Shown here: positions 15,848-23,286 of the stretch, piece after piece
Numbering within the stretch: the stretch's first letter is position 1
Layout: each line of letters opens with the position of its first letter
From: Mucilaginibacter sp.
GTDB lineage: Bacteria > Bacteroidota > Bacteroidia > Sphingobacteriales > Sphingobacteriaceae
Assembly: GCF_028287845.1 (NCBI RefSeq)
Contig: NZ_JAQBOW010000095.1
Location: 1-32,688 of the forward strand
Direction of reading: 5' to 3'
Length of the DNA stretch: 32,688 nucleotides
Notes under the pieces: model-generated
Told to the model about the DNA's origin: nothing
Database searches by the model: none
The model's input: the letters and a program-made list of their open reading frames with translations, nothing else
Program-made: the position numbers and the translations under genes

Positions 15848-16384
15848 TTAGTTCTCTGCATATATTGGTTTTTTAACACCATTATCATATGCTTTTAAAT
15901 TTTTCTTTAATAATTTACGGGCAACGTGTATGCGTGTTTTAACTGTTCCGATTGGGATTGTTAAATGGTCGGCAATTTCGTGGTATTTGTGGCCCTCAAA
16001 ATACATGGTGAATGGCACGTAATAATCTTCAGGCAACCTGTCTAAAGCTTTTTTAATATCATCCATTACAAATTTTGTTTCGCCTTGATTTTTGGTAGAG
16101 CTAAATACCAGGTTAGGCGATGATATTTCATCAGACTTGGTAACAAAAGTGCTCATTTTAACAAAACGGCGGTAATTATTGATGAAGGTGTTTTTCATGA
16201 TGGTATATAACCATCCTTTTAAATTTGTACCTTCTTTAAACTTATTGTAATAAGTTATGGCTTTCAACATCGTGTCCTGGACAAGGTCGTTAGCATCATC
16301 TGCGTCATGAGTAAAGTGTAAGGCGTATGACCTTAATGAACTTGCCTGACGTAGTACTAGGGTGTTAAACTCAATCTTTGTCAT
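15848..16384 (-). CDS. ECF-type RNA polymerase sigma factor
   Basis: 178 residues with the two expected domains. Sigma-2 includes DANDLVQDTMLKAITYYNKF (about 28-47) and GWLYTIMKNTFINNYRR; sigma-4 includes LPEDYYVPFTMYFEGHKYHEIAD and PIGTVKTRIHVARKLL, the helix-turn-helix that reads the -35 region. It guides RNA polymerase to a small regulon. No anti-sigma (FecR or zinc-finger type) or SusC/D gene lies next to it, so control may be by expression or by a distant partner. It ends in its own strong terminator and is transcribed alone. Confidence 0.92.
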   Translation of the reverse strand: MTKIEFNTLVLRQASSLRSYALHFTHDADDANDLVQDTMLKAITYYNKFKEGTNLKGWLYTIMKNTFINNYRRFVKMSTFVTKSDEISSPNLVFSSTKNQGETKFVMDDIKKALDRLPEDYYVPFTMYFEGHKYHEIADHLTIPIGTVKTRIHVARKLLKKNLKAYDNGVKKPIYAEN

Positions 16385-16607
16385 TTGTTAAATGTTTTGT
16401 ATTAGTATGTAGACAAACAGCATACCACTATACAAAAGCATTAATCAAACAGTTTACAACAGTTATTAAAATAACCATAAGTGTACTAAATACACTAACA
16501 AAATCACAATATATTAATTTACAGATATTTATATACAATACTTCAATAATAATTAACCCGGATGACACTAAAATTACACTTATAGAATTGCCGATCAGTA
16601 AAATAAA

Positions 16608-17627
16608 TTAACTGATAATATTCACTTCGCGTTGTAGGATAACGCCAAATTTAGTGTACACACTGTCTATGATTTGCGACGAAAAGCTGTACACTTCTTC
16701 GCCCGTTGCACCGCCGTGGTTCACCAAAACAAGGGCCTGGTTTTTCCAGGTGCCGGTATTACCCACTATTTTTCCTTTCCATCCGCATTGCTCAATGAGC
16801 CAGCCCGCTGCTAATTTAATAAACCCTTCGCCCGCCGGATAGTTTACAATTTCAGGAAATTTTTCTTTTATCGGGCCAAACTCATCAGCAGTAATAACCG
16901 GATTCTTAAAAAAGCTGCCGGCATTACCAATGGTTGATGGATCGGGCAGTTTGGCTACACGGATATGTGATACCACTTGCGATACATCTTTTATAGTAGG
17001 ATCTGTAATACCACGGTTAACCAATTCCTGCTCTATCGCGCCGTAGCGCAAATTAATATCGGGTATTAGTGATAATTCTAATTTTACCGATACGATAATG
17101 TACTGCCCTTTCAGCTCACTTTTAAAAACACTTTCGCGATAGCCAAATTTACAGTCGTCTTTACTAAAGGTTTTAAACTGACCGGTACTTATTTCAAAAG
17201 CTTTACAACTATGGAACACGTCTTTTAGCTCAACGCCATACGCGCCTATGTTTTGTATGGGCGATGCACCTACCGAGCCGGGGATAAGGCTCAAATTTTC
17301 TAACCCGGCATAATTGCGGGTTACGCAAAAATTTACCAGGTCGTTCCATACCTCGCCCGCGCCTGCTTCAATAAATACTTCGTTATGGTTGATGCGATGT
17401 TCAATACCGCGAATATTTATGCGGATAACTAATCCCTCAAAATCGTTTATCAGCAACAAATTACTGCCGCCGCCAATAACCAACCGTTCGGTTTGCTGCC
17501 ATTGGGGGTCCATAAACAGTTCTACTAATTCATCTTCGTGGTTTATCTCGGCAAAAAAGCTTGCATTGGCCTCTACCCCGAAAGTATTGAAATTTTTAAG
17601 CGAAACGTTCTGTTGGATTTGCAGCAT
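16608..17627 (-). CDS. murB: UDP-N-acetylenolpyruvoylglucosamine reductase
   Basis: MurB reduces enolpyruvyl-UDP-GlcNAc to UDP-N-acetylmuramate with NADPH and FAD, in peptidoglycan precursor synthesis in the cytoplasm. The motifs are clear: NTFGVEANA near the start, VIGGGSNLLL and IPGSVGASPIQNIGAYG for FAD, YRESVFK, GNAGSFFKNP with the proton-donating serine, and a C-terminal LQREV glutamate. This is the type I (E. coli-like) form. I chose the ATG at 17627 (339 residues, close to E. coli MurB) over an upstream TTG at 17654. It stands alone; no cell-wall cluster is nearby. Confidence 0.95.
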   Translation of the reverse strand: MLQIQQNVSLKNFNTFGVEANASFFAEINHEDELVELFMDPQWQQTERLVIGGGSNLLLINDFEGLVIRINIRGIEHRINHNEVFIEAGAGEVWNDLVNFCVTRNYAGLENLSLIPGSVGASPIQNIGAYGVELKDVFHSCKAFEISTGQFKTFSKDDCKFGYRESVFKSELKGQYIIVSVKLELSLIPDINLRYGAIEQELVNRGITDPTIKDVSQVVSHIRVAKLPDPSTIGNAGSFFKNPVITADEFGPIKEKFPEIVNYPAGEGFIKLAAGWLIEQCGWKGKIVGNTGTWKNQALVLVNHGGATGEEVYSFSSQIIDSVYTKFGVILQREVNIIS

Positions 17628-17741
17628 GTGGCGAATTTCGGAATTAATTTGCAATAATTACCGCTGCTGTTAAGGGGGGTGTTCAATTTTTAGGAAGAGG
17701 AACAGGACGTAACAGTTGTCAACAAGGGCAGAACGGAAACG

Positions 17742-18068
17742 CTATCTTATTAAATCAATCAGGCGAAGTAAATCCTTATCTTCAATATCTGATTGCTGCG
17801 ATTTATCATATATTGATAACAAATATATTTCACTATCGGTAATTGTTAAGTAGGTAATTACACGTGCGCCGCCCGATTTACCTTTTCCTTTAGATGCAAT
17901 TGCAAGCCGTATCTTATAACAGTCGTTACCAAGCGATATCCCCTTATCAGGCTCAGTTTTTAGTTGATTTATAAGGTCTGCTATTTCAGTTTTTAATGAT
18001 GGATACTTTTTGACAAGCTTTTTTAGTTGTTTATCAAAAGGTGTAATTGTTAAAACATTATAACTCAT
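17742..18068 (-). CDS. RelE/ParE-like toxin of a type II toxin-antitoxin system
   Basis: 108 residues with a RelE/ParE-like layout: ITPFDKQLKKLVKKYPSLKTEI at the start (basic, alpha-helical; the first 20 residues of this run suffice), then GNDCYKIRLAIASKGKGKSGG, ARVITYLTI and EIYLLSIYDKSQQSDI. RelE-type members cleave mRNA on the ribosome and ParE-type members act on gyrase; this one has no motif I trust to choose. Its ATG overlaps the antitoxin stop by 11 bases, typical of co-translated pairs. The role is inferred from fold resemblance and gene order. Confidence 0.82.
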   Translation of the reverse strand: MSYNVLTITPFDKQLKKLVKKYPSLKTEIADLINQLKTEPDKGISLGNDCYKIRLAIASKGKGKSGGARVITYLTITDSEIYLLSIYDKSQQSDIEDKDLLRLIDLIR

Positions 18069-18273
18069 TTAACAATTCATCTGCCGAACGGCCCTTGAGT
18101 TTACCTGTTTTTATTTTTTCTGCATTTTTAAAGGCTTTTTTAATCTCATTTATCTCTGCAAAAAGCTCCGCATCCGGCGCAGAAATCGACTTAACTTTCG
18201 CGTCAGAATTATTTTTAATTAATTCCATAAACCTATCGGCCTTTTTGTCCTCTATGTTAATTAGTAATAGCAT
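18058..18273 (-). CDS. Putative antitoxin paired with the RelE/ParE-like toxin
   Basis: 71 residues from the ATG at 18273. A longer TTG start at 18303 would lie upstream of the predicted -7 box, so ATG is preferred. The N-terminal half (LLLINIEDKKADRFMELIKN) could form a strand plus helix; the C-terminal half is charged and helical and ends KTGKLKGRSADELLNEL, an ending seen in many Bacteroidota antitoxins that wrap RelE-like toxins. I see no helix-turn-helix motif, so whether it binds the palindrome in its promoter is open. First gene of the pair. Confidence 0.72.
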   Translation of the reverse strand: MLLLINIEDKKADRFMELIKNNSDAKVKSISAPDAELFAEINEIKKAFKNAEKIKTGKLKGRSADELLNEL

Positions 18274-18291
18274 ATTTATTTTTTGCTTTCT

Positions 18292-18322
18292 CAAATTTAC
18301 CAATTTATGCTATTAATAGCAA
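18292..18322 (-). promoter_or_regulatory. Promoter of the toxin-antitoxin operon
   Basis: On the minus strand TTG (18322-18320), a 20-base spacer and TAAATTTG (18299-18292) match the Bacteroidota consensus exactly. Transcription would begin a few bases upstream of the ATG at 18273. A perfect 12-base palindrome lies between the two boxes. Confidence 0.65.
18309..18320. promoter_or_regulatory. Candidate autoregulatory operator
   Basis: GCTATTAATAGC is a perfect palindrome that fills part of the spacer and touches the TTG box of the predicted toxin-antitoxin promoter. Bound protein here would block RNA polymerase, as is usual for type II toxin-antitoxin autoregulation. Confidence 0.45.
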
Positions 18323-18366
18323 TAAAAGTATTACAGAGTCGATGCCTCTAATTCGGACAGCGTGGA

Positions 18367-18405
18367 ACACCAAAAAGCCCCAAATCTTTCAACTTGAGGC
18401 TTTTT
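18367..18405 (-). terminator. Terminator of the threonine synthase gene
   Basis: A 12-base stem with one G-T pair joins 18372-18383 (AAAAAGCCCCAA) and 18394-18405 (TTGAGGCTTTTT) around a 10-base loop. On the minus strand it ends in five T. It lies 33 bases beyond the threonine synthase stop. Confidence 0.78.
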
Positions 18406-18438
18406 AAAAATTTGTGTCATCTGACGATGAGTAATGAC

Positions 18439-19620
18439 CTACATTATATTTTCCAAATACTTGTACCCGCTACCTGTATTAATCAATAATACCTTTTCGC
18501 CGGGTTGTATCCATTGGGTGGCTTTAAGCTTTTTATAGGCCTGCCATAGGGCCGCGCCTTCGGGTGCCATCAGCATACCCTCGTTTTTGGCTATTTCTTT
18601 TAGGGCGGTGCTCATTTCGTCATCGCTTATGGTAATGGCAGTACCATTACTTTCGCGCAATACTTTTAGTATTACTTTATCGGCATAAGGTTTGGGTACA
18701 CGCAGGCCGTTGGCTATGGTAAACCCGCCATCAGCAAATTCTGATACCGTTTTACCGCTATGAAAGGCTTTAACTATACCGTCACAACTTTCAGACTGTA
18801 CGGTTACCATGCGTGGGCGCTTGCTATCTATCCAGCCCAATTGCTCCATTTCGTCAAAAGCCTTCCATATACCTATCAGGCCCGTACCGCCTCCGGTTGG
18901 ATAAAGTATAACATCGGGCAATTGCCAGTTAAACTGCTCGGCAATTTCATAACCCATTGTTTTTTTGCCTTCCAGGCGATAGGGTTCTTTCAGCGTTGAT
19001 ACCTGGAACCAGTTATTTAACAGGGCATGTTCATTTACAAGTTTGCCGCAATCGCTTATGTTGCCATCTATCTCTACCAGTTCGGCACCATAAAGGTGGC
19101 ATTCATCTTTAAAAACTTTAGGGGTTTGTTTGGGCATATACACAATGGCCTTTACACCCGCGCTTGCTGCATAGGCGGCTAACGCGCCACCGGCATTACC
19201 TGCGGTTGGTGTGGCAATGGCTTGGATGCCTAATTCTTTTGCTTTGGACACAGCGGCGCTTATTCCCCTTGCCTTGAATGAGCCCGTTGGGTTGCCTGAT
19301 TCATCTTTCCAGAAAACCTCATTATCACCGGTAAATTTCTTCAAATTTTTAACGGGAAGTATCGGTGTAAAACCCTCGCCAAGGGTAACAATGTTTTTCT
19401 CATCAATAACCGGCAAAAACTCCCGGTAGCGCCACATGGTTGCCGGGCGACCTATTAAAATATCCTTGCTAATGCCCGTATGCAGATTATAACGTGCAAA
19501 TAAAGTTGATGCGCAATTTATACAAACTGTATTAATAACCGCGGCATCATGTATTGTACCACACTCAGGACACTTTAAATCTGTCAGTAAAGACGCCTGT
19601 TCCAACTCAATATTATTCAT
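18439..19620 (-). CDS. thrC: Threonine synthase
   Basis: 393 residues, PLP fold type II. It converts O-phosphohomoserine to threonine. An N-terminal zinc ribbon is visible (Cys17, Cys20, Cys33, Cys36), followed by GEGFTPILPV (81-90), WKDESGNPTGSFKARG with Lys116 as the PLP lysine, PTAGNAGGALAAYA, and YPTGGGTGLIG for the phosphate. The zinc ribbon plus this length is the short threonine-synthase type, also close to cysteate synthase. No hom or thrB gene is adjacent, so it may be a second copy or may act in another pathway. It has its own terminator. Confidence 0.82.
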   Translation of the reverse strand: MNNIELEQASLLTDLKCPECGTIHDAAVINTVCINCASTLFARYNLHTGISKDILIGRPATMWRYREFLPVIDEKNIVTLGEGFTPILPVKNLKKFTGDNEVFWKDESGNPTGSFKARGISAAVSKAKELGIQAIATPTAGNAGGALAAYAASAGVKAIVYMPKQTPKVFKDECHLYGAELVEIDGNISDCGKLVNEHALLNNWFQVSTLKEPYRLEGKKTMGYEIAEQFNWQLPDVILYPTGGGTGLIGIWKAFDEMEQLGWIDSKRPRMVTVQSESCDGIVKAFHSGKTVSEFADGGFTIANGLRVPKPYADKVILKVLRESNGTAITISDDEMSTALKEIAKNEGMLMAPEGAALWQAYKKLKATQWIQPGEKVLLINTGSGYKYLENIM

Positions 19621-19748
19621 TTTTTTATATTTATTAATTCACACTATTCCGAATGGTAGCGAGATATTTTATACAATACGAGTAGATAGCCGTATGGGTT
19701 GTATTAGTATCCCGTTCATTATAGCATTATTTAGTATAACGTATCAAT

Positions 19749-21368
19749 TTAATTTGTACCAAAAATATCGCCTTTGTTCCACGTAGGTTTAATTGGATCC
19801 TGGGCCACCAGGTAACCAATCAGAAAATTAAGCTGCGCGTATTTTTTTCCGGCTTCAAAATCAAATATACCATTAATATCATCCTGCGGTTTATGGTAAT
19901 ATTTGGCCCTCCATGGCGCCACCAAATCGTTCATATTATTCTTACCATCCACAGTTTTACTGCCATATTTAATGTGCAGTGCAGGTATTCCTGCTAAAAC
20001 AAAGCTGTACTGATCGCTTCGTGTAAAGCGCGCCTGTTTGGGTTCGGGGTCGTCTTCAACTCCTAAACCTAAATATCCTGCCGCTTCTGCTACCTGTTTG
20101 GATAATGAAGAATGTTCTGCACCCAATGCTGTAACAGACAGCAACGGTGCAATAATAGTGGGCATATCGGTATTAACATCGGCAACTATATCTTTAATCG
20201 GTACTGTTGGCTCTTTGGCAAAAAAGCCCGAGCCTAATTCGCCCAACTCTTCGCCGGTTACAAATACCGTTAAAATGGATCTTTTGGGTTTTACTTTGAT
20301 ATTTTTATAGATAGTGGCAATACCTAATAAACTTGCCACACCCGAAGCATTATCATGCGCGCCATTATAAATAGAATCGCCTTCTACAGGTGTGCTTACG
20401 CCTAAGTGATCTAAGTGAGCGCTATGAACAATGTATTGTTTTTTTAATATAGGATCAGACCCTTCTATTTTGCCTATAATATTATAGCCCATCACATCTA
20501 TATAAGTTGATGTATATGAAGCATGTATACCTGTATTTAAAGGAAATGATACCGGCGTGCCCGCTTTTAATTGTGCTAACAACGCAGGCATTGATTTGCC
20601 CGATTGTTTTAACAAAGTATTAAATAGTTTATAACCAAACGCGGCTACCATATTTATTTTGTTGGCATACGTTCTGCTTACCACAACATTGCCTTGTTTA
20701 TCTAATACACTATAAACACCCCTGTTTGCAGCCGTCATGCGTAAAGTAGAATCGGCATTTGCCATAATTACGCCTATTGCACCATGCGCCGCAGCTTCCT
20801 TTAAAATTTTAGCGGCATTCATGGTATGTGCGGCAACTGACGATGAAAATTTATCAGGCGACCCGCGGGTGATAACTATTACTTTACCTTTTACATCAAG
20901 CCCGGCATAATCATCGTAACCCAGGGCAGGCTCACTAATGCCATAGCCTGCAAATACTAATGGCGCGTTAAAATTAACTGCCGGCATTACAGGGTTAGGC
21001 GAAATAGTATAATCGGTCCCGCTTATTACGGGCAGGCCATTATCTAATGTAATAGCAGGAGTTTTAACAAAAGCTCTACGCAATTTAACCTGCTGCAGCC
21101 ATGTACCGTTCTCGCCGGCAGGTTTTACATCTAATGATTGTAAGCGGCCAACCACATAATCAATTGCCATCTGGAAACCCGGTGTGCCGGGTAAGCGGCC
21201 CTGAAGCTTATCATCGGCCAGGTAAGCAATATCTGCCTTAATCTGGTCTGGGCTTACCTTAGTGAGCGCCTGTTTAACATCGGCACTCAATTTTATTTGC
21301 TGCGCGATGCCTGGACGGGTAACCGTTACCAATGCACCTATTAATAATAACCGGTGAAATTTATTCAT
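19749..21368 (-). CDS. Secreted M28-family zinc metallopeptidase with PA domain
   Basis: 539 residues from the ATG at 21368, which gives a proper signal peptide (MNKFHRLLLIGALVTVTRPG, cut near GIAQQ); a longer start would put 23 polar residues before it. A PA-type domain (FAGYGISEPALGYDDYAGL, GKVIVITRG) is inserted before the catalytic part. The two-zinc ligands are visible: HSAHLDHLG, NGAHDNASG, VTGEELGELG, an NTD, and a terminal YHKPQDD histidine. The family includes aminopeptidases and carboxypeptidase-like enzymes; a periplasmic aminopeptidase is the best guess. An inverted repeat lies in its leader. Confidence 0.88.
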   Translation of the reverse strand: MNKFHRLLLIGALVTVTRPGIAQQIKLSADVKQALTKVSPDQIKADIAYLADDKLQGRLPGTPGFQMAIDYVVGRLQSLDVKPAGENGTWLQQVKLRRAFVKTPAITLDNGLPVISGTDYTISPNPVMPAVNFNAPLVFAGYGISEPALGYDDYAGLDVKGKVIVITRGSPDKFSSSVAAHTMNAAKILKEAAAHGAIGVIMANADSTLRMTAANRGVYSVLDKQGNVVVSRTYANKINMVAAFGYKLFNTLLKQSGKSMPALLAQLKAGTPVSFPLNTGIHASYTSTYIDVMGYNIIGKIEGSDPILKKQYIVHSAHLDHLGVSTPVEGDSIYNGAHDNASGVASLLGIATIYKNIKVKPKRSILTVFVTGEELGELGSGFFAKEPTVPIKDIVADVNTDMPTIIAPLLSVTALGAEHSSLSKQVAEAAGYLGLGVEDDPEPKQARFTRSDQYSFVLAGIPALHIKYGSKTVDGKNNMNDLVAPWRAKYYHKPQDDINGIFDFEAGKKYAQLNFLIGYLVAQDPIKPTWNKGDIFGTN

Positions 21369-21391
21369 TGTGTGGTAATGTTTGGAAAGTT

Positions 21392-21430
21392 TTAAACGCT
21401 GTAAAGTTAAACTCAATTTAAAGCGTTTAA
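21392..21430. repeat. Inverted repeat in the leader of the M28 peptidase gene
   Basis: TTAAACGCT (21392-21400) and AGCGTTTAA (21422-21430) pair perfectly with 21 bases between them, 24 bases before the peptidase ATG. It may be an operator or a leader hairpin; nothing nearby tells which. Confidence 0.4.
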
Positions 21431-21646
21431 GGTACAAATTATAGCTACTAACCGCAAATTTTAGCTATAAATGTTACTTCAGAACCAAGACAAATTTATA
21501 TAAAAATCGCCACGAATATCATGTGTTTAAACATCAATATGCTGTACCTGCCCAATATTTATTACCTGTGTAATATTTAGGGTGAGAAATTTTTTTTAAA
21601 AAGAAATGACCGTAATCGCCAGAAAATAAAGAATACCTAAGTCTAA

Positions 21647-21856
21647 CTAATTGTAGTTTACTTCTATCGCATGAATTATTTCTTCGATAGCGCCATCAGG
21701 TAAATGTTTGCCTGATATCTGCACCCACTCGTCACGATATTCAATCACGGCAATCTGTTTGCCCTGCTGCATTATAGTATAGTTATCAGTATTCTTAATT
21801 ATATCATAATCGTACTCTAACTGCCCCACTTTAACGGTAACTTTTACATCATCCAT
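21647..21856 (-). CDS. Small protein of unknown function (69 residues)
   Basis: I do not recognise this protein. It has 69 residues, is acidic, has no signal peptide or membrane segment, and reads as a small mostly beta fold followed by a helix: VKVTVKVGQLEYDYDII, YTIMQQGKQIAVIEY, EWVQISGK, then GAIEEIIHAIEVNYN. This layout resembles small Bacteroidota proteins that bind ligands or partners through a four-stranded sheet, but I cannot name a family. It starts 38 bases after the stop of the T9SS plug-domain gene on the same strand and is probably co-transcribed. Length, codon use and context favour a real gene. Confidence 0.6.
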   Translation of the reverse strand: MDDVKVTVKVGQLEYDYDIIKNTDNYTIMQQGKQIAVIEYRDEWVQISGKHLPDGAIEEIIHAIEVNYN

Positions 21857-21894
21857 GCATCTACTACAGTTACCGGGTGCTTTTGTTGCAACAA

Positions 21895-23154
21895 TTATTT
21901 CTTTACTGTATTCAATAACCTGTACCCCACCAGTTCATCCCAGCGGGCGGTAGCGGGGCGGTAGTAAACCAATAGCTGGTAGTCATTCTCCGTTTCAAAG
22001 TGGGCGCCTTCTATGGCAACGTCATCGGGCTTATTTGTGCTATGGTCTACCCACACATATTCATAATCGTACACACCTTGTTTTAAAAACAGGTTAGTAA
22101 AAAAACGGCCCTTAATGGGTTCGTAATCCATTTTGCTGCGCTCATCAATTTTATAATCGTTAAACTTACCTACTATATAGGCCGAACCCTCCTTATCTGT
22201 TTTATTGGCGGCGAGGCTAAAATACATGTGCGCATAATCGCCATCGCGGCGCGGATCGCTGCCATCCTGGTTTAAGATGAAAAAATTGCCGTTGTTATCA
22301 TATTGAAACAGGTAATTGGCCGAGTTTCTAAGCGGGTCGCCTAATAAAACTACGGTATATGCCGTGTCATGATAAATATGCGATATACGATCCGAGTTAA
22401 GTTTTAAACTACGCGTATCAAAGTGCCTGAATTCATTCCGGCCCTGAAAGTCATCGGTATAGGTATCATTATATGTCAGTTGCGACCCGCGGATATTGGT
22501 GGGTGTATTATTCCAAATGCTTGTTTCGGTACGGCCGTTTTGCATTAATAATACATGGATGTCCGAATTTGGATTTTGTACCATCAGGCCCTGGTAGTTA
22601 ACCTGGAAATTTATCTTTTGATTGGTTTGCCGTAAGGTTACATCATTAGAAGTTGCAATATCAGCAGTTACCGATACCCGGTTGCCCACTACATACAACT
22701 TGCGGGTAAGTATCATTTTTGATTGATCACCATCCTCATAAACTTTTAAAATGTAGTTTCCTGATATTTTAGGTGCGATGTTATCATTTGGCAGCTTTAA
22801 CTCGTAATGCGTATATTTTTGAACGGTGTTTGAAGAATAAATGTAATCCGTCAGGCGGTCATCAGTAAAGCCTTGTAAATATTCGGCAGTTGCTATATTG
22901 GATGAGTTCCATTTGCTATCGCAATGCTCGATGGTATAATAATAATTACGACTCCCTCCACGCAGGTCATCAAACGCCAATAACACCTGCTCGCCGGATT
23001 TTAATGTTATTGCCGGGAAGGAGGCCTGTTTTTGCGTATTATAAAACTCTACGCTTTTTATGTGGGCGTTGTAAACGTTGTCATCGTATGGCTGTTGGGC
23101 AAGGCTATTTAAAGCGATAAATAGTAATAGAATGATACAAACGTATTTCCTCAT
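21895..23154 (-). CDS. DUF5103 / type IX secretion system plug-domain protein
   Basis: 419 residues with a signal peptide (MRKYVCIILLLFIALNSLAQ). The N-terminal half (YNAHIKSVEFYNTQKQ, LRGGSRNYYYTIEHCDSKWN, AEYLQGFTDDRLTDYIYS) and the C-terminal half (VVGKFNDYKI-like strand, GVYDYEYVWVDHST) fit the DUF5103 family, now described as the T9SS plug domain. In Flavobacterium the Plug protein closes the periplasmic side of the SprA translocon when no PorV is bound. No other T9SS gene is in the window, which is usual because T9SS genes are scattered. A one-mismatch -7 box lies at 23159-23166. Confidence 0.82.
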   Translation of the reverse strand: MRKYVCIILLLFIALNSLAQQPYDDNVYNAHIKSVEFYNTQKQASFPAITLKSGEQVLLAFDDLRGGSRNYYYTIEHCDSKWNSSNIATAEYLQGFTDDRLTDYIYSSNTVQKYTHYELKLPNDNIAPKISGNYILKVYEDGDQSKMILTRKLYVVGNRVSVTADIATSNDVTLRQTNQKINFQVNYQGLMVQNPNSDIHVLLMQNGRTETSIWNNTPTNIRGSQLTYNDTYTDDFQGRNEFRHFDTRSLKLNSDRISHIYHDTAYTVVLLGDPLRNSANYLFQYDNNGNFFILNQDGSDPRRDGDYAHMYFSLAANKTDKEGSAYIVGKFNDYKIDERSKMDYEPIKGRFFTNLFLKQGVYDYEYVWVDHSTNKPDDVAIEGAHFETENDYQLLVYYRPATARWDELVGYRLLNTVKK

Positions 23155-23242
23155 AGCGCAATAATAACTAAAAAAGCTAACTCAAGATGTCATTATAGGT
23201 TATAAAAATTTCACAAATTCTGAAGGCGAAATGAGGTTTTAA

Positions 23243-23275
23243 AGACTTACGAAGTAATTGAAACTTCGTAAGTCT
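23243..23275 (-). terminator. Hairpin terminator after the ABC-F gene
   Basis: A perfect 13-base stem (AGACTTACGAAGT at 23243-23255, complement at 23263-23275) with a 7-base loop, 12 bases after the ABC-F stop. On the minus strand it is followed by TTTAAAA. The word GACTTACGAAGT also recurs as an intergenic repeat in related bacteria, from memory. Confidence 0.65.
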
Positions 23276-23286
23276 GAAACGAGCTA

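Noticed and set aside
17628..17654. Longer MurB start at a TTG codon
   Set aside because: The ATG at 17627 gives the usual MurB length and starts right before the conserved N-terminal part.
18274..18303. Longer antitoxin start at a TTG codon
   Set aside because: It would place the start codon upstream of the exact -7 promoter box at 18292-18299.
17742..18303. A larger defence island around the toxin-antitoxin pair
   Set aside because: Both flanking genes (murB, thrC) are housekeeping genes, and no restriction, CBASS, Abi or phage gene is in reach.
21369..21437. Longer start of the M28 peptidase
   Set aside because: It would add a polar 23-residue stretch before a normal signal peptide; the ATG at 21368 is better.
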